DNA from: Tannerella sp.
GTDB lineage: Bacteria; Bacteroidota; Bacteroidia; Bacteroidales; Tannerellaceae
Length of the DNA: 53,488 bases
Direction: 5' to 3'
Assembly (NCBI GenBank): GCA_031285565.1
Contig: JAITVY010000019.1
Span: forward strand, 1-53,488
Shown here: piece after piece, positions 25,383 through 34,567 of the stretch
Layout of the letters: every line of letters begins with the position of its first letter
How positions within the stretch are numbered: position 1 is the first letter of the stretch
Position numbers and translations under genes: made by a program
The notes under the pieces: model-generated
The model's input: the letters and a program-made list of their open reading frames with translations, nothing else
Database searches by the model: none
Told to the model about the DNA's origin: nothing

Positions 25383-25835
25383 TTATAGATGTAATACCAT
25401 GCTGTAAGCTGCTGCTCCGTCATGGTAATAATTGGTTTTGATTGAACGCTTCGTGAAACCATTCTTTTCATAGACGGATATAGCTGCGGAATTGTCTATC
25501 CTTACTTCCAAAAAAATGGATCTAAGCCCCTTTTGGTGTGCGTATTCAATTGTTTTGTTGAGTAATATACCGCCTATTCCGCACGCCCTGTATTCCGGAT
25601 TAACAGCAATGGAGTATATTCTGCCGGTATTGTGGCGATTGCTTGTCGTAAAGGATATATATCCTGCGATTTTTTTGTTGTATCTGGCAATCAGAAATAC
25701 ACCTTTAGCATGGCTGACCAGGTAAGCCATCTGTTGCCTGGAAAAGGCGTCAACACCAAAACTGGTATGCTCTATATGCATGATCTCATCAAGATCTGAT
25801 AGAGATGCCTGTTCGGTATGTATTTCGGTATTCAT
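25383..25835 (-). CDS. GNAT family N-acetyltransferase (RimI-like)
   Basis: A 150-residue acetyltransferase with the acetyl-CoA-binding motif A, IAVNPEYRACGIGGILLNKTIE (cut here to its core RACGIGG), near residue 85. The RimI-like segments LEVRIDNSAAISVYEKNGF and KTNYYHDGAAAYSM follow. The RimI branch acetylates protein N-termini, but here the ATG overlaps the stop of a RimK-like ATP-grasp gene (ATGA), so the two are translationally coupled. ATP-grasp plus GNAT pairs of this kind have been proposed to modify peptides or proteins. The substrate is not known. Confidence 0.88.
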   Translation of the reverse strand: MNTEIHTEQASLSDLDEIMHIEHTSFGVDAFSRQQMAYLVSHAKGVFLIARYNKKIAGYISFTTSNRHNTGRIYSIAVNPEYRACGIGGILLNKTIEYAHQKGLRSIFLEVRIDNSAAISVYEKNGFTKRSIKTNYYHDGAAAYSMVLHL

Positions 25836-27298
25836 CGTGATTTCAGCTCAAGAGAACGTACAAAATAGTTTATAATGCGGTAATATAATTCGTCGCCTAA
25901 TATGGTGTCTTCGATGCCATGATCAATGCTGGGGTTATCGTTGATTTCAATGACGACAGCTTTATTGTTGATTACTTTTAAATCTACTCCATATAGTCCT
26001 TTTCCAATCAGTGATGTCGCTTTAAGCGCCGTTCGTATTACATTACCCGGCACCTGATACAATGGAAGTGTATCAACCAATCCCGACTGATTACCGCCTT
26101 TGACTCCATGGTTGTAAATTTGCCAATGATTTTTTGCCATGTAATATTTACATGCATAGAGCGCTTCTCCGTTGAGCACTCCGATGCGCCAGTCAAATTC
26201 TGTAGGTATATATTCCTGTACCAGCAATATGGCCGATTTTTCAAATAAGGTATCGGCCGCTTTCTTGAATCCGGCCTCATCCGTTACTTTATGCATTCCA
26301 TGTGAAAAAGAACCGTCCGGAATCTTAACGATAAAAGGTGAGCCGACGCAGGCTGCAATTTCATCAAATGTATTATTATTTGACCTGAATATCAATCGTG
26401 ATACGGGTATGGGGATTTTTTCTCTTTCCAGTAGTTCGTTAAGATATACTTTGTTTGTACATCTGATAATTGAAAGCGGATCGTCTATCACGACCATATC
26501 GTGTTGGCGAGCTTTTTGTGACAATTGGAAAGTGAGGTGGTTTAGTGAGGTGGTTGCCCGGATAAATAAAGCATCAAATTCCATTAACCTTATCCTATCT
26601 TCTTCGGTAATTAATTCGGCATTGACATCCATTTTTTTTGCAATGTCAACAAATTTATTCAATGCTTTCTTGTTACTTGGCGGGAATTTTTCCTGCGGAT
26701 CATAGTATATGGCCAGATTATAACGAGAATGTTTTGGAGAACGAGGCGTACGCCATATCTTTTTATTAAAATTGTCAAGCGCTTCGGCAAAAAAATCCTG
26801 CTCTTCATTCGAGAGATCTTTCAGCGATAACGCTTGTATGGACTCGATCTGGTTTCGTTGACGTGTATTCAATCCGACCTTTAATATGGGCGCCGGATAA
26901 TTATCAAAAATAAAGCGGGCTATGCGCTCCAGTCCTTTCTCTTTACATGTACCGAAATATATATTCAGATACCAGGTGTTTTCCTGGATTTGCTCTTTTT
27001 GTATCCATTGATAACATAGTTTATGAAGATTACTATCCATCCGGATACCGGTACCGCTCTCAAGCTTATTGATAACGTCAACACCGGGAATAATTTTGTG
27101 TCCGCGTGCCTGTGCGAGCAATGAGCAATAATAGCCTTCGGAATTATAACTATAATCGTTGCTGAGATTGATGATTAGCTTGGATTCTTTGCTGTTTGGT
27201 TTATATTTGAGGTAGTCGGATACGGTCATTATGCTGTTTGACTCGTAATACGGTTTCCAATCGTTTAGTTGATTCAGAAGGACTAATACCCTGTTCAT
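25832..27298 (-). CDS. RimK-like ATP-grasp ligase with N-terminal RLAN-type domain
   Basis: A 488-residue predicted amide-bond ligase. The N-terminal 190 residues (MNRVLVLLNQLNDW, then YSYNSEGYYCSLLAQARGHK) match the RimK-like ATP-grasp N-terminal (RLAN) type. The ATP-grasp domain follows at about 270-485, with SPFIVKIPDGSFSHGMHKV as the ATP-binding loop, LLVQEYIPTEFDWRIGVL, and VVIEINDNPSIDHG carrying the Mg-binding Glu and Asn. Family members form carboxylate-amine bonds with ATP. The pairing of this domain type with GNAT proteins is established in comparative genomics and was interpreted as peptide synthesis or tagging. A candidate -7 element (TACCTTTG) lies 25 bases upstream of the start. 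Confidence 0.87.
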   Translation of the reverse strand: MNRVLVLLNQLNDWKPYYESNSIMTVSDYLKYKPNSKESKLIINLSNDYSYNSEGYYCSLLAQARGHKIIPGVDVINKLESGTGIRMDSNLHKLCYQWIQKEQIQENTWYLNIYFGTCKEKGLERIARFIFDNYPAPILKVGLNTRQRNQIESIQALSLKDLSNEEQDFFAEALDNFNKKIWRTPRSPKHSRYNLAIYYDPQEKFPPSNKKALNKFVDIAKKMDVNAELITEEDRIRLMEFDALFIRATTSLNHLTFQLSQKARQHDMVVIDDPLSIIRCTNKVYLNELLEREKIPIPVSRLIFRSNNNTFDEIAACVGSPFIVKIPDGSFSHGMHKVTDEAGFKKAADTLFEKSAILLVQEYIPTEFDWRIGVLNGEALYACKYYMAKNHWQIYNHGVKGGNQSGLVDTLPLYQVPGNVIRTALKATSLIGKGLYGVDLKVINNKAVVIEINDNPSIDHGIEDTILGDELYYRIINYFVRSLELKSR

Positions 27299-27322
27299 AA
27301 AATATTAATTATAAAAGTGGGC

Positions 27323-27330
27323 CAAAGGTA
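27323..27330 (-). promoter_or_regulatory. Candidate -7 element for the ATP-grasp operon
   Basis: On the minus strand the sequence reads TACCTTTG, matching TAnnTTTG. It ends about 24 bases before the ATG at 27298, a suitable distance. No convincing TTTG is seen at the -33 position. Confidence 0.4.
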
Positions 27331-27387
27331 ACTAATTTTTATACGATGAGATTGTGATTATAAGACATTAACTGTTTCTAAAATTAA

Positions 27388-27419
27388 AATACAGGCCAAC
27401 TTCACAGTCAGCCTGTATT
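27388..27419 (-). terminator. Hairpin terminator downstream of the GH2 gene
   Basis: AATACAGGC at 27388-27396 and GCCTGTATT at 27411-27419 form a perfect 9-bp stem with a 14-base loop. On the minus strand a T-rich tail (TTAATTTTAG) follows, so it suits transcripts coming from the GH2 gene, although it lies about 310 bases past that stop. Confidence 0.55.
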
Positions 27420-27726
27420 ACATAAACCAAAACTAATACCTATATAATTTTCTTATGAGAGTCGTCCATAAAACAGATGAATGATTTAATTTGTTTAGGT
27501 ATTAATATTAAAAGATCGTTTTTTAAGTTATTTTCACACATATGGAGCTTGATAATATGGCTGATTTAAGATTGGATATGCTGTAAGTAGTTGTTCTGTA
27601 GGTGTTTGATGCTATACAAAACAATCACTTATGATTGATGATTATTTTACCTTTCAATCTGTAATTTTACAGAGATGCTTTCACTATTCTTCCCGAAATA
27701 GGATTTAATTCGTATTCTATTTTCAA

Positions 27727-30582
27727 TTAATATGATATATTTTCCAGAACTTCAATTTTATTTGTTTTAGTGGATGAATCAAATAGTGATGATAGCTCTT
27801 TAGGGGTCAGTTTTGTTGCCGGTACGAATTTGTCCGATTCCATATATGACAGTATACTTCTGTAAAGCTGACGCGCTTCAGGATATTCTGTAATTGCGGG
27901 AAGATCTGCCATACATACTAGTAATTTTCCTCCGTTTACATCAAATTCAAATAGGATTCCCAATTTATGATTCCGTTCTATATTGTCTATTACCTGAATG
28001 ATGGGTAGATAGCCTTTGGGTGATTGATCGAGAATAAACGGCCGGCTGTGTTTGATCATTGAGAACCATTGCCAGTTGGTGTGGGAATCTGTTGGGAAAT
28101 GATTGAATACCGGGTGTTCAGGATTTGTCAGAATACCCATTGTTCCCGGAGATACAGGTTTGCCAATGCGCTCGCTGATAGTTTTAAACATCCGGTAATT
28201 CCAGTAATCTGTCTGGAATAGTCCTCCTACTGTTACATCTTCGTATTCCTTATGATTAGGGAACCATAGCACTTTTCCTCCCTGCTGTAACGTTTCCTGC
28301 ATTTTGCTATCCAGTTTCTTGCTTATATATATCTGCGGAGGTTGAGCGACCTCTTTTTCAGACGGATAAATCCATAATGTATAGGAGTTTTTATATGCAC
28401 TTCCTGCTATTTGCAAGGTAAGAGTCACCTGAGAGGCTTCTTTGATAGATGATATGGCTGGTTTGATCGTACCGATTCCGGCTAATACACCCTGCTCAAT
28501 GTCAACAGATATGGAACCATTATCTAGAATAGTAGAACCATGTTTTAATTCCCAGTTCAACTGTTGGGCCTTGATCGGAAGTTTTGAATAATTGGCAATT
28601 AGAATATTCCCGGACAATTGCTCGTCTGTTGTATAGCAGAATTTAGGGGTATTGAACAGCAGCACTATTTCCGAACAGAACTCTCTCCATTCTTCAGGAG
28701 TGATTAATTCTTTGCTGTCCATAAATGCATCCAGTATACCTACATAAGCTGATCCCTGTCCCGGATAGTCTTGCAGGTCAAGCAGCTGGAAGCCACCAAA
28801 ACCTTTTGTCCGTATATCCATTTCAATATCTGCCCGGTAAAGAAGTACCGACCACTTACCGGATGCTTTAAAGAATTCATCTGCCTGACCGGCCATACCA
28901 GCTTTTTCCAATCGCTGTTTGAAAATTTCAAAATTACGGGGTTTTAATACACCGGTGTATTTCTCCATTTCTTTGTAGTTTGGATAGATCTGGAATTGTC
29001 CGGTTTCATGGCTGATAATCGGAACCGGGCATAAAGAAACAGCTGTGTCAAAATTCATTACCGAATTAGGGTAAGTATGATTAATATATCCGCCGTCATA
29101 TGCATCAGCAAACGAGAATGATCCTCGTGCATGGGTATTGAAGCGGTAGGGTTCTTCTCCTCCTACACGGCAGGTTGTGAAATAATCATCAATTTCAGCC
29201 TGTTTTCTGAAGCCAAGGTAATTATTGGAGCCGGTAGCATAGATATGCCTGTTATCAACATTCTTAAAGATTTGGACTAAATCGGTCATGATTTGCTGCT
29301 CACCGCTTAATTCATTTCCTAAAGCAAACATAACGAAAGAAGCATGGTTTCCGTATGCTTTTTGGATATGAATACCTTCTTCTGTCAAAAAATCAATCAG
29401 ATTTGTATCTTCCGGGTTGAAGCTTCCCCAGTAAGGTAGTTCGGGTTGTAAATATATACCTTCCAGGTCAGCCGCATCAAAACATGCTTCAGGTGGGCAC
29501 CATGAATGAAACCGGTAATGATTGATACCGTATGACTTTGCTATTTTAAAATAATTGCGCCACGATTCTACATCCATAGCCACGTGTCCGGTCAAAGGAA
29601 ATACACAAGCATCATGTTTTCCGCGAAGAAAAGTAACATTGTCATTCATCGTAAACTGTGTTCCTTTGACGGCAAAATCCCGCAGACCGAATGTTACCTG
29701 TTGGCTATCGGCATACCCTTTTCCTTTTAAAGATACGGTTAATGTGTAAAATGCCGGATCAAATTCATCCCACAGCACAGCATTGTCCCCAAAGTCCAGC
29801 AAAATCTCAACTTCTTCCTGAAGCGGTTCACCTTTCTTAACAACTTCTACCCGTTGTTTTTTATCCGTATTGCATGCTTCGGCTAATAGTTTGATTTCTG
29901 GTGATTCGTTTTCACCAGCAGGTTTACTCAGGACTATCTTTACCAGTGCATTTTTCTTTTTTGCATCCGGATATATCTGTATTTCATGTATATAAGTTAA
30001 AGGCCTAGCTTCGAGTTGTATTTTCCCGATAATCCCATTCCAGTTGGTTTGGGTAGACTCGGTATACGCATGCGAATTTGATAATAATTGAGGAGGTACC
30101 GATTCGCCATTATCTACCATGATGGTAAGTATATGTGTTCCGGAAGTTAATTTCCCGGTTAAGTTGTATACCTGACTCGTTGATATATTCCGTGAACTGC
30201 CTATATATGTATCATCTATCCATATTTTGGCCGGTTTGGTTCGTTCTAATAGCAATTGCAAAGTTTTATGTTCCCAGTTTGCCGGTATATGTATTTCTTT
30301 TTGATACCATGCCTTTCCTTTGTACGAGTATTCACGCGAAAGGAAAGTCGTTTCATCGAAATTTGTATTCAGCACTCCTTTTTTATTGGTATCCGTAGTA
30401 CCTGGTAAATTCACTTCTTCATTTAATGCATTCTTATACCATTGTTCTTTTTCTCCCATATCAAGAGAATCCAGTGCAAATTTCCATGTTCCCTGCAAAT
30501 CAATAAATTCACGTTCTGTAGTCTGGTTGCAGGAAAAGAATAAACATACAGAAAGAAATAGTAGAATAGATCGTTGTATCAT
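27727..30582 (-). CDS. Glycoside hydrolase family 2 lipoprotein (beta-galactosidase-like)
   Basis: A 951-residue lipoprotein (lipobox FFSC near residue 18) of the GH2 superfamily. The N-terminal sandwich (about 25-190) starts DLQGTWKFALD. The immunoglobulin-like domain follows, then the TIM barrel (about 300-600). The acid/base Glu is in FALGNELSG (near 423), and the nucleophile Glu is probably in IISHETGQF (near 526). GINHYRFHSWCPPEACFDAA before it is typical of the barrel. About 230 further C-terminal residues (NHFPTDSHTNWQWF, GILFEFDVNGGKLLVCMADL) resemble the amidotransferase-like domain seen in some exported GH2 enzymes. Specificity (galactosidase, glucuronidase, mannosidase or arabinosidase) cannot be told. 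It stands alone, divergent from the S9 peptidase. Confidence 0.9.
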   Translation of the reverse strand: MIQRSILLFLSVCLFFSCNQTTEREFIDLQGTWKFALDSLDMGEKEQWYKNALNEEVNLPGTTDTNKKGVLNTNFDETTFLSREYSYKGKAWYQKEIHIPANWEHKTLQLLLERTKPAKIWIDDTYIGSSRNISTSQVYNLTGKLTSGTHILTIMVDNGESVPPQLLSNSHAYTESTQTNWNGIIGKIQLEARPLTYIHEIQIYPDAKKKNALVKIVLSKPAGENESPEIKLLAEACNTDKKQRVEVVKKGEPLQEEVEILLDFGDNAVLWDEFDPAFYTLTVSLKGKGYADSQQVTFGLRDFAVKGTQFTMNDNVTFLRGKHDACVFPLTGHVAMDVESWRNYFKIAKSYGINHYRFHSWCPPEACFDAADLEGIYLQPELPYWGSFNPEDTNLIDFLTEEGIHIQKAYGNHASFVMFALGNELSGEQQIMTDLVQIFKNVDNRHIYATGSNNYLGFRKQAEIDDYFTTCRVGGEEPYRFNTHARGSFSFADAYDGGYINHTYPNSVMNFDTAVSLCPVPIISHETGQFQIYPNYKEMEKYTGVLKPRNFEIFKQRLEKAGMAGQADEFFKASGKWSVLLYRADIEMDIRTKGFGGFQLLDLQDYPGQGSAYVGILDAFMDSKELITPEEWREFCSEIVLLFNTPKFCYTTDEQLSGNILIANYSKLPIKAQQLNWELKHGSTILDNGSISVDIEQGVLAGIGTIKPAISSIKEASQVTLTLQIAGSAYKNSYTLWIYPSEKEVAQPPQIYISKKLDSKMQETLQQGGKVLWFPNHKEYEDVTVGGLFQTDYWNYRMFKTISERIGKPVSPGTMGILTNPEHPVFNHFPTDSHTNWQWFSMIKHSRPFILDQSPKGYLPIIQVIDNIERNHKLGILFEFDVNGGKLLVCMADLPAITEYPEARQLYRSILSYMESDKFVPATKLTPKELSSLFDSSTKTNKIEVLENISY

Positions 30583-30632
30583 AGTATTTAATTTAGTGAT
30601 AATTATTTGTCATAATGCATTGTATACTATGG

Positions 30633-30640
30633 CAAATATA
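30633..30640 (-). promoter_or_regulatory. Candidate -7 element of the GH2 gene
   Basis: TATATTTG on the minus strand, about 50 bases before the GH2 start. It matches the Bacteroidetes -7 consensus; no clear TTTG -33 element is seen upstream. Confidence 0.4.
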
Positions 30641-30780
30641 AGCATTTTTATATGATATTTTTTCTTCCTGTTACGTAGGTTGTATATGATATAGTTATCC
30701 TGTAAAATGCGTTGCACATACGAACGCTTCTAGAAAAGCTTACGCCCGAAGCGTGAACAGGCTATTATTAATCGTCTGTT

Positions 30781-30810
30781 TTTGTTAATGCAGATTCATT
30801 TTTATATTTT
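30781..30810 (+). promoter_or_regulatory. Candidate promoter of the S9 peptidase
   Basis: TTTG at 30781-30784 is followed after 18 bases by TATATTTT at 30803-30810, seven of eight matches to TAnnTTTG counting the free positions. It lies about 50 bases before the ATG at 30859. Confidence 0.5.
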
Positions 30811-30858
30811 TACGGTCGTGAACGAAAGGAAAGATAAAAGGAAAAAATATAATAACGC

Positions 30859-32934
30859 ATGAAAAGATTAGTTGCAATTTTTATGACAATGAGTGTAATG
30901 TGTTCCGGCTCAGCACAAAGCCAGGACTCAAAAATTATCGGGCAGCCGGATGTGAAGATAGAAAACGGGGTGATGACCCCGGAAGTTTTATGGTCATTCG
31001 GACGTGTCGGAAACGTCTGTGTGTCGCCTGACGGAAAACAGGTTGCATATACGGTAACCTACTATAGTATTGCTGAAAACAAAAGCAATTCGGATATTTA
31101 TGTGATGGGTGTGGATGGAACTGATAAAAAGCAGTTGACAAATACAGCGGCCAGAGAAGGTTCGCTGGCATGGCATCCGGATGGTTCAGCTATTTTATTT
31201 TTGCGCGATGGAGCTTTGTGGAGCATTGATCCGAAAAACCAGGTTGAAAAAAAGATTTCAGCCATCGATCAGCAGATTGATGACTATTTAATGGCTCCGA
31301 CAGGTGATAAAGTGGCATTTGCCATTACAACTAAACTCGAAAAGTATCAGGCTTCGGAAGTCCATAGTGATTTGGATAAAGCAAATGCAATGGTGTACGA
31401 CGATTTGATGTACCGCCATTGGGACTCATGGAAAGACGGTACGTATAGCCATATTTATATTGGCGCGATAGATGCCGGCTCTACGGTTACAAAAGTAGAA
31501 GATATTATGGCGAATGAGCCTTATGACTCGCCGGTAAAACCTTTCGGCGGAATGGAAGAGATTGCATGGCACCCGAATGGTAAAGCGTTGGTATATACAT
31601 CCAAAAAGCTTACGGGTAAGGAATATGCATTCCAGACAAATTCTAACCTATATTGGTATGACCTGGATACAAAGCAAACCCGTTTGCTGACTCCTGATAT
31701 GCCGGGATATGATAAACATCCGGTATTTTCGCCTGACGGATCGAAACTGATCTGGTTGAGTATGGAGCGTGGCGGTTTCGAAGCAGATAAAGAGCGTATC
31801 CTGATGTTGGATCTGAATACAAATGAACGGAAAGACCTTTCGGAAAAGCTGGATGCCAGTCCTAGTTCGCTTCAATGGACGGCAGATGGTAAAATGATTT
31901 ATTTCACGGCTCCTTATCAGGAGGCTTATCAGTTGTTCCGCCTGACGCTTAAGAACGGAGAGATCACGAAACTGACGGAAGGTGACCATGATTATCAAAA
32001 TGTACAGATCGTGGGCAAAGATGGCGTATTGGTAACGCATACGACTTCTGTAAAACCGGCAGAAATTTACCGGGTGAATCTGAAAACGGGAAAAGGAGAG
32101 GAAATCTCATTTGTTAATAAGGGTTTACTTGATAAACTGAGTAAGCCCACTATGGAAAAGCGTTTTGTTACCACTACTGATAATAAGCAGATGGTTACCT
32201 GGGTTGTTTATCCGCCGAATTTCGATAAAACGAAGAAATATCCGATGTTACTGATGTGTACGGGAGGTCCGCAGGGTGCATTAAGTCCGTCATTCAGCTA
32301 TCGTTGGAGCTATATGCTAATGGCATCACAGGGATATGTTGTGATTGTGCCTGCCCGAAGGGGTACTTCTGGTTCTGGTCAGGAATGGAATGATGCAATC
32401 TCTAAAAATCACGGTACACAGGACGAACAGGATTTGCTTGCAGCAGTTGATGCTATCAGTAAAGAACCATGGATTGACGAAAACCGTATAGGCGCTATGG
32501 GAGCGAGTTATGGCGGATATTCCGTATTTCATCTTGCCGGGACACACAAAGGACGTTTTAAAGCTTTCTTAGCTCATTGTGGGATTTTCAATATGGAATT
32601 TATGTATTCGACTACGGAAGAAATGTTTTTTGAAGAATGGGAAACCGGTGGCGCTCCATGGGATAAGGATAATAAGGTTGCACAAAACTCGTATGCACAT
32701 TCTCCTCATTTACTGGTTAAAAACTGGGATACGCCTATTATGGTGGTTCATGGAGAAAAAGATTTCAGGGTACCCTATTCACAGGGTATGGCTGCTTTCA
32801 ATACGGCACAGATGTTGGGAGTTGAGAGTAAATTACTGATTTTCCCTACCGAAAACCATTGGGTCCTGGCTCCGCAGAATGCAATCGTATGGCAACGCGA
32901 ATTTTTCAAGTGGTTTGATAAATACTTAAAATAA
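30859..32934 (+). CDS. S9 family serine peptidase (prolyl oligopeptidase/DPP type), secreted
   Basis: A 691-residue exported peptidase with a signal peptide (CSGSAQSQ region). A seven- or eight-bladed propeller (repeats such as VCVSPDGKQVAYTV and LAWHPDGSAILFL) spans about residues 30-420. The alpha/beta-hydrolase domain follows. The catalytic Ser is in GAMGASYGGYS (near 550), Asp in VVHGEKDFRVPYSQG (near 635) and His in PTENHWVL (near 668). The layout and the ending FFKWFDKYLK fit the acylaminoacyl/DPP5-like branch, which releases dipeptides in the periplasm. The M20 dipeptidase that follows would complete peptide breakdown in the cytoplasm. Confidence 0.94.
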   Translation: MKRLVAIFMTMSVMCSGSAQSQDSKIIGQPDVKIENGVMTPEVLWSFGRVGNVCVSPDGKQVAYTVTYYSIAENKSNSDIYVMGVDGTDKKQLTNTAAREGSLAWHPDGSAILFLRDGALWSIDPKNQVEKKISAIDQQIDDYLMAPTGDKVAFAITTKLEKYQASEVHSDLDKANAMVYDDLMYRHWDSWKDGTYSHIYIGAIDAGSTVTKVEDIMANEPYDSPVKPFGGMEEIAWHPNGKALVYTSKKLTGKEYAFQTNSNLYWYDLDTKQTRLLTPDMPGYDKHPVFSPDGSKLIWLSMERGGFEADKERILMLDLNTNERKDLSEKLDASPSSLQWTADGKMIYFTAPYQEAYQLFRLTLKNGEITKLTEGDHDYQNVQIVGKDGVLVTHTTSVKPAEIYRVNLKTGKGEEISFVNKGLLDKLSKPTMEKRFVTTTDNKQMVTWVVYPPNFDKTKKYPMLLMCTGGPQGALSPSFSYRWSYMLMASQGYVVIVPARRGTSGSGQEWNDAISKNHGTQDEQDLLAAVDAISKEPWIDENRIGAMGASYGGYSVFHLAGTHKGRFKAFLAHCGIFNMEFMYSTTEEMFFEEWETGGAPWDKDNKVAQNSYAHSPHLLVKNWDTPIMVVHGEKDFRVPYSQGMAAFNTAQMLGVESKLLIFPTENHWVLAPQNAIVWQREFFKWFDKYLK

Positions 32935-33018
32935 TAATGATTAATGGTCAATGATTAGTGGTTAATTATCAGCAATTATACAAATCAACAAATTAACAAT
33001 TAATTCTACTAACTACTA
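32935..33018 (+). repeat. Intergenic repeat between S9 and M20 peptidase genes
   Basis: Directly after the S9 stop comes AATGATTAAT, then a block at 32939-32966 (GATTAATGGTCAATGATTAG and onward). The same type of block ends the LemA gene on the minus strand (46622-46648) and appears inverted at 34537-34562. At 33006-33018 is CTACTAACTACTA, ten bases before the M20 ATG, identical to the copy before rhaM. The unit looks like a repeat inserted exactly between stop and start codons. Confidence 0.55.
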
Positions 33019-33028
33019 CAAATAAATT

Positions 33029-34384
33029 ATGGAAATAAAATCATATATAGAAAAAAACCGGGACCGTTTTCAGGAGGAATGGTTTTCATTGCTTCGTATC
33101 CCGTCCATCAGTTCGCAACATGAGCATAAACCGGATATGTTGAAGTGTGCCGAACGTTGGAAAGAGTTATTGCTATCATCGGGAATGGAACGTGCAGAAA
33201 TAATGCCTACAGCCGGCAATCCGGTCGTGTATGCTGAACGAATGATCTCTCCCGAAGCGCCGACAGTGCTAGTCTACGGTCATTATGATGTGATGCCGCC
33301 CGATCCGTTGGATTTGTGGGTGAGCGAACCGTTTGAGCCGGCAATCCGTGACGGACGGGTGTATGCCCGCGGAGCAGATGATGATAAAGGGCAGGCCATG
33401 ATCCAGTTGAAAGGATTTGAAACAGCCCTGGAAAAAGGATTGGTTCAATGCAATGTGAAGTTTATCGTTGAAGGGGAAGAAGAGATTGGTTCTCCGAGCC
33501 TCGAAGCCTTTTGCGAGGCAAATAAAGAATTGTTGAAATCGGATATTATACTGGTATCGGATACCAGCATGGTGAGCGAAGATATTCCTTCGTTAACAAC
33601 CGGATTGCGCGGTCTCTCATACTGGGAAATCGAGATGACGGGTCCTAACCGTGACTTACATTCGGGTCATTTTGGAGGTGCTGTTGCCAACCCTATTAAT
33701 GTCTTATGCCGGATGCTGGCAGATATTACAGATAAAGACGGGCGTATTACTATCCCTCATTTTTATGATGATGTAGAGGAACTATCGCAGACTGAAAAAG
33801 ATATGATTGCCCGGGTTCCTTTTGATGAGGAGAAATATAAGCAATCGATAGGTGTAAAAGCGTTATTTGGTGAGAAAGGATATGCTACCCTGGAGCGGAA
33901 CAGTTGCCGTCCTTCGTTCGATATTTGCGGCATCTGGGGAGGCTATATGGGCGAAGGTTCCAAAACGGTGCTTCCGTCGAAGGCATATGCCAAAGTTTCT
34001 TCGCGTTTGGTACCACACCAGGATACGGATAAAATAACACAGCTTTTCATTGATTATATGAATGCGAAGGCTCCGGATTATGTTCAGATACATGTTAAAC
34101 ATAATCATGGCGGACAGGCTTATGTTTGTCCGATCGACTTACCTGCTTATCAGGCTGCGGAAAGAGCTTTTACTATTGCTTTTGACAAAAAGCCGTTGGC
34201 TGTGCGTAGGGGTGGAAGTATTCCGATTATTCCGACTTTTGAGAAAGTGTTAGGAGTGAAAACCGTATTGATGGGGTTTGGCCTGGAAAGGAATGCGATC
34301 CATTCCCCGAATGAAAGCTTTGGCCTGGATATGTTTTATACGGGTATTGAAGCAGTAGCTGAGTTTTATAGGATATATAAATAA
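33029..34384 (+). CDS. M20 family dipeptidase
   Basis: Cytoplasmic zinc dipeptidase of 451 residues, normal for the CNDP/PepV-like branch. Metal ligands are visible in VYGHYDVMPP (His near 85), RGADDDKGQ (bridging Asp near 119), EGEEEIGSPS (general base and ligand near 153-154), SDTSMVSEDIPS, and a late His in NAIHSPNESFG. A lid domain lies at about 195-350 (WEIEMTGPNRDLHSGHFGG). It hydrolyses dipeptides, consistent with the upstream DPP-type peptidase. The leader carries the CTACTAACTACTA motif. Confidence 0.94.
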   Translation: MEIKSYIEKNRDRFQEEWFSLLRIPSISSQHEHKPDMLKCAERWKELLLSSGMERAEIMPTAGNPVVYAERMISPEAPTVLVYGHYDVMPPDPLDLWVSEPFEPAIRDGRVYARGADDDKGQAMIQLKGFETALEKGLVQCNVKFIVEGEEEIGSPSLEAFCEANKELLKSDIILVSDTSMVSEDIPSLTTGLRGLSYWEIEMTGPNRDLHSGHFGGAVANPINVLCRMLADITDKDGRITIPHFYDDVEELSQTEKDMIARVPFDEEKYKQSIGVKALFGEKGYATLERNSCRPSFDICGIWGGYMGEGSKTVLPSKAYAKVSSRLVPHQDTDKITQLFIDYMNAKAPDYVQIHVKHNHGGQAYVCPIDLPAYQAAERAFTIAFDKKPLAVRRGGSIPIIPTFEKVLGVKTVLMGFGLERNAIHSPNESFGLDMFYTGIEAVAEFYRIYK

Positions 34385-34408
34385 TGATTAATTATGCTAA
34401 TCAGTAGT

Positions 34409-34538
34409 CAAAGTAGTCAAGTAGTTATCAGTTGCTTCGCAACTTTGTAGTTAAGTAGGAATGCATTTGCATTATTCTTAACTCCTTGACTACGAACGAG
34501 CGTAGCGAGTGATAACTTCTTTAACTCCTGATTGGCAT
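34409..34538 (+). repeat. Folded intergenic repeat with cloverleaf-like fold (element D)
   Basis: The outer arms AGTTATCA (34423-34430) and TGATAACT (34510-34517) enclose three hairpins. The first is GTTGC/GCAAC (34431-34435 with 34439-34443). The second is AGTTAAG/CTTAACT (34449-34455 with 34477-34483), containing AATGCA/TGCATT. The third is CTACG/CGTAG (34490-34494 with 34501-34505). Sequence blocks are shared with 190-260, 11523-11620 and 38985-39009, including the tail TTTAACTCCTGATTGGCAT. It is not a tRNA: it lacks an acceptor end and a T-loop. Confidence 0.65.
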
Positions 34539-34567
34539 TAATCATTAACAACTAATCACTAAATAAC

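Larger units (their letters stand above)
27299..27726. other. Intergenic region with terminator and promoter, no gene
   Basis: About 430 bases without a supported gene. It contains the candidate promoter of the ATP-grasp gene near 27323 and the hairpin at 27388-27419. The part from 27420 to 27726 is AT-rich and would be the long 3' region of the GH2 transcript. I see nothing else in it. Confidence 0.45.

Noticed and set aside
34423..34517. Cloverleaf that could be a tRNA gene
   Set aside because: There is no 7-bp acceptor stem, no T-loop sequence and no anticodon loop of the right size.
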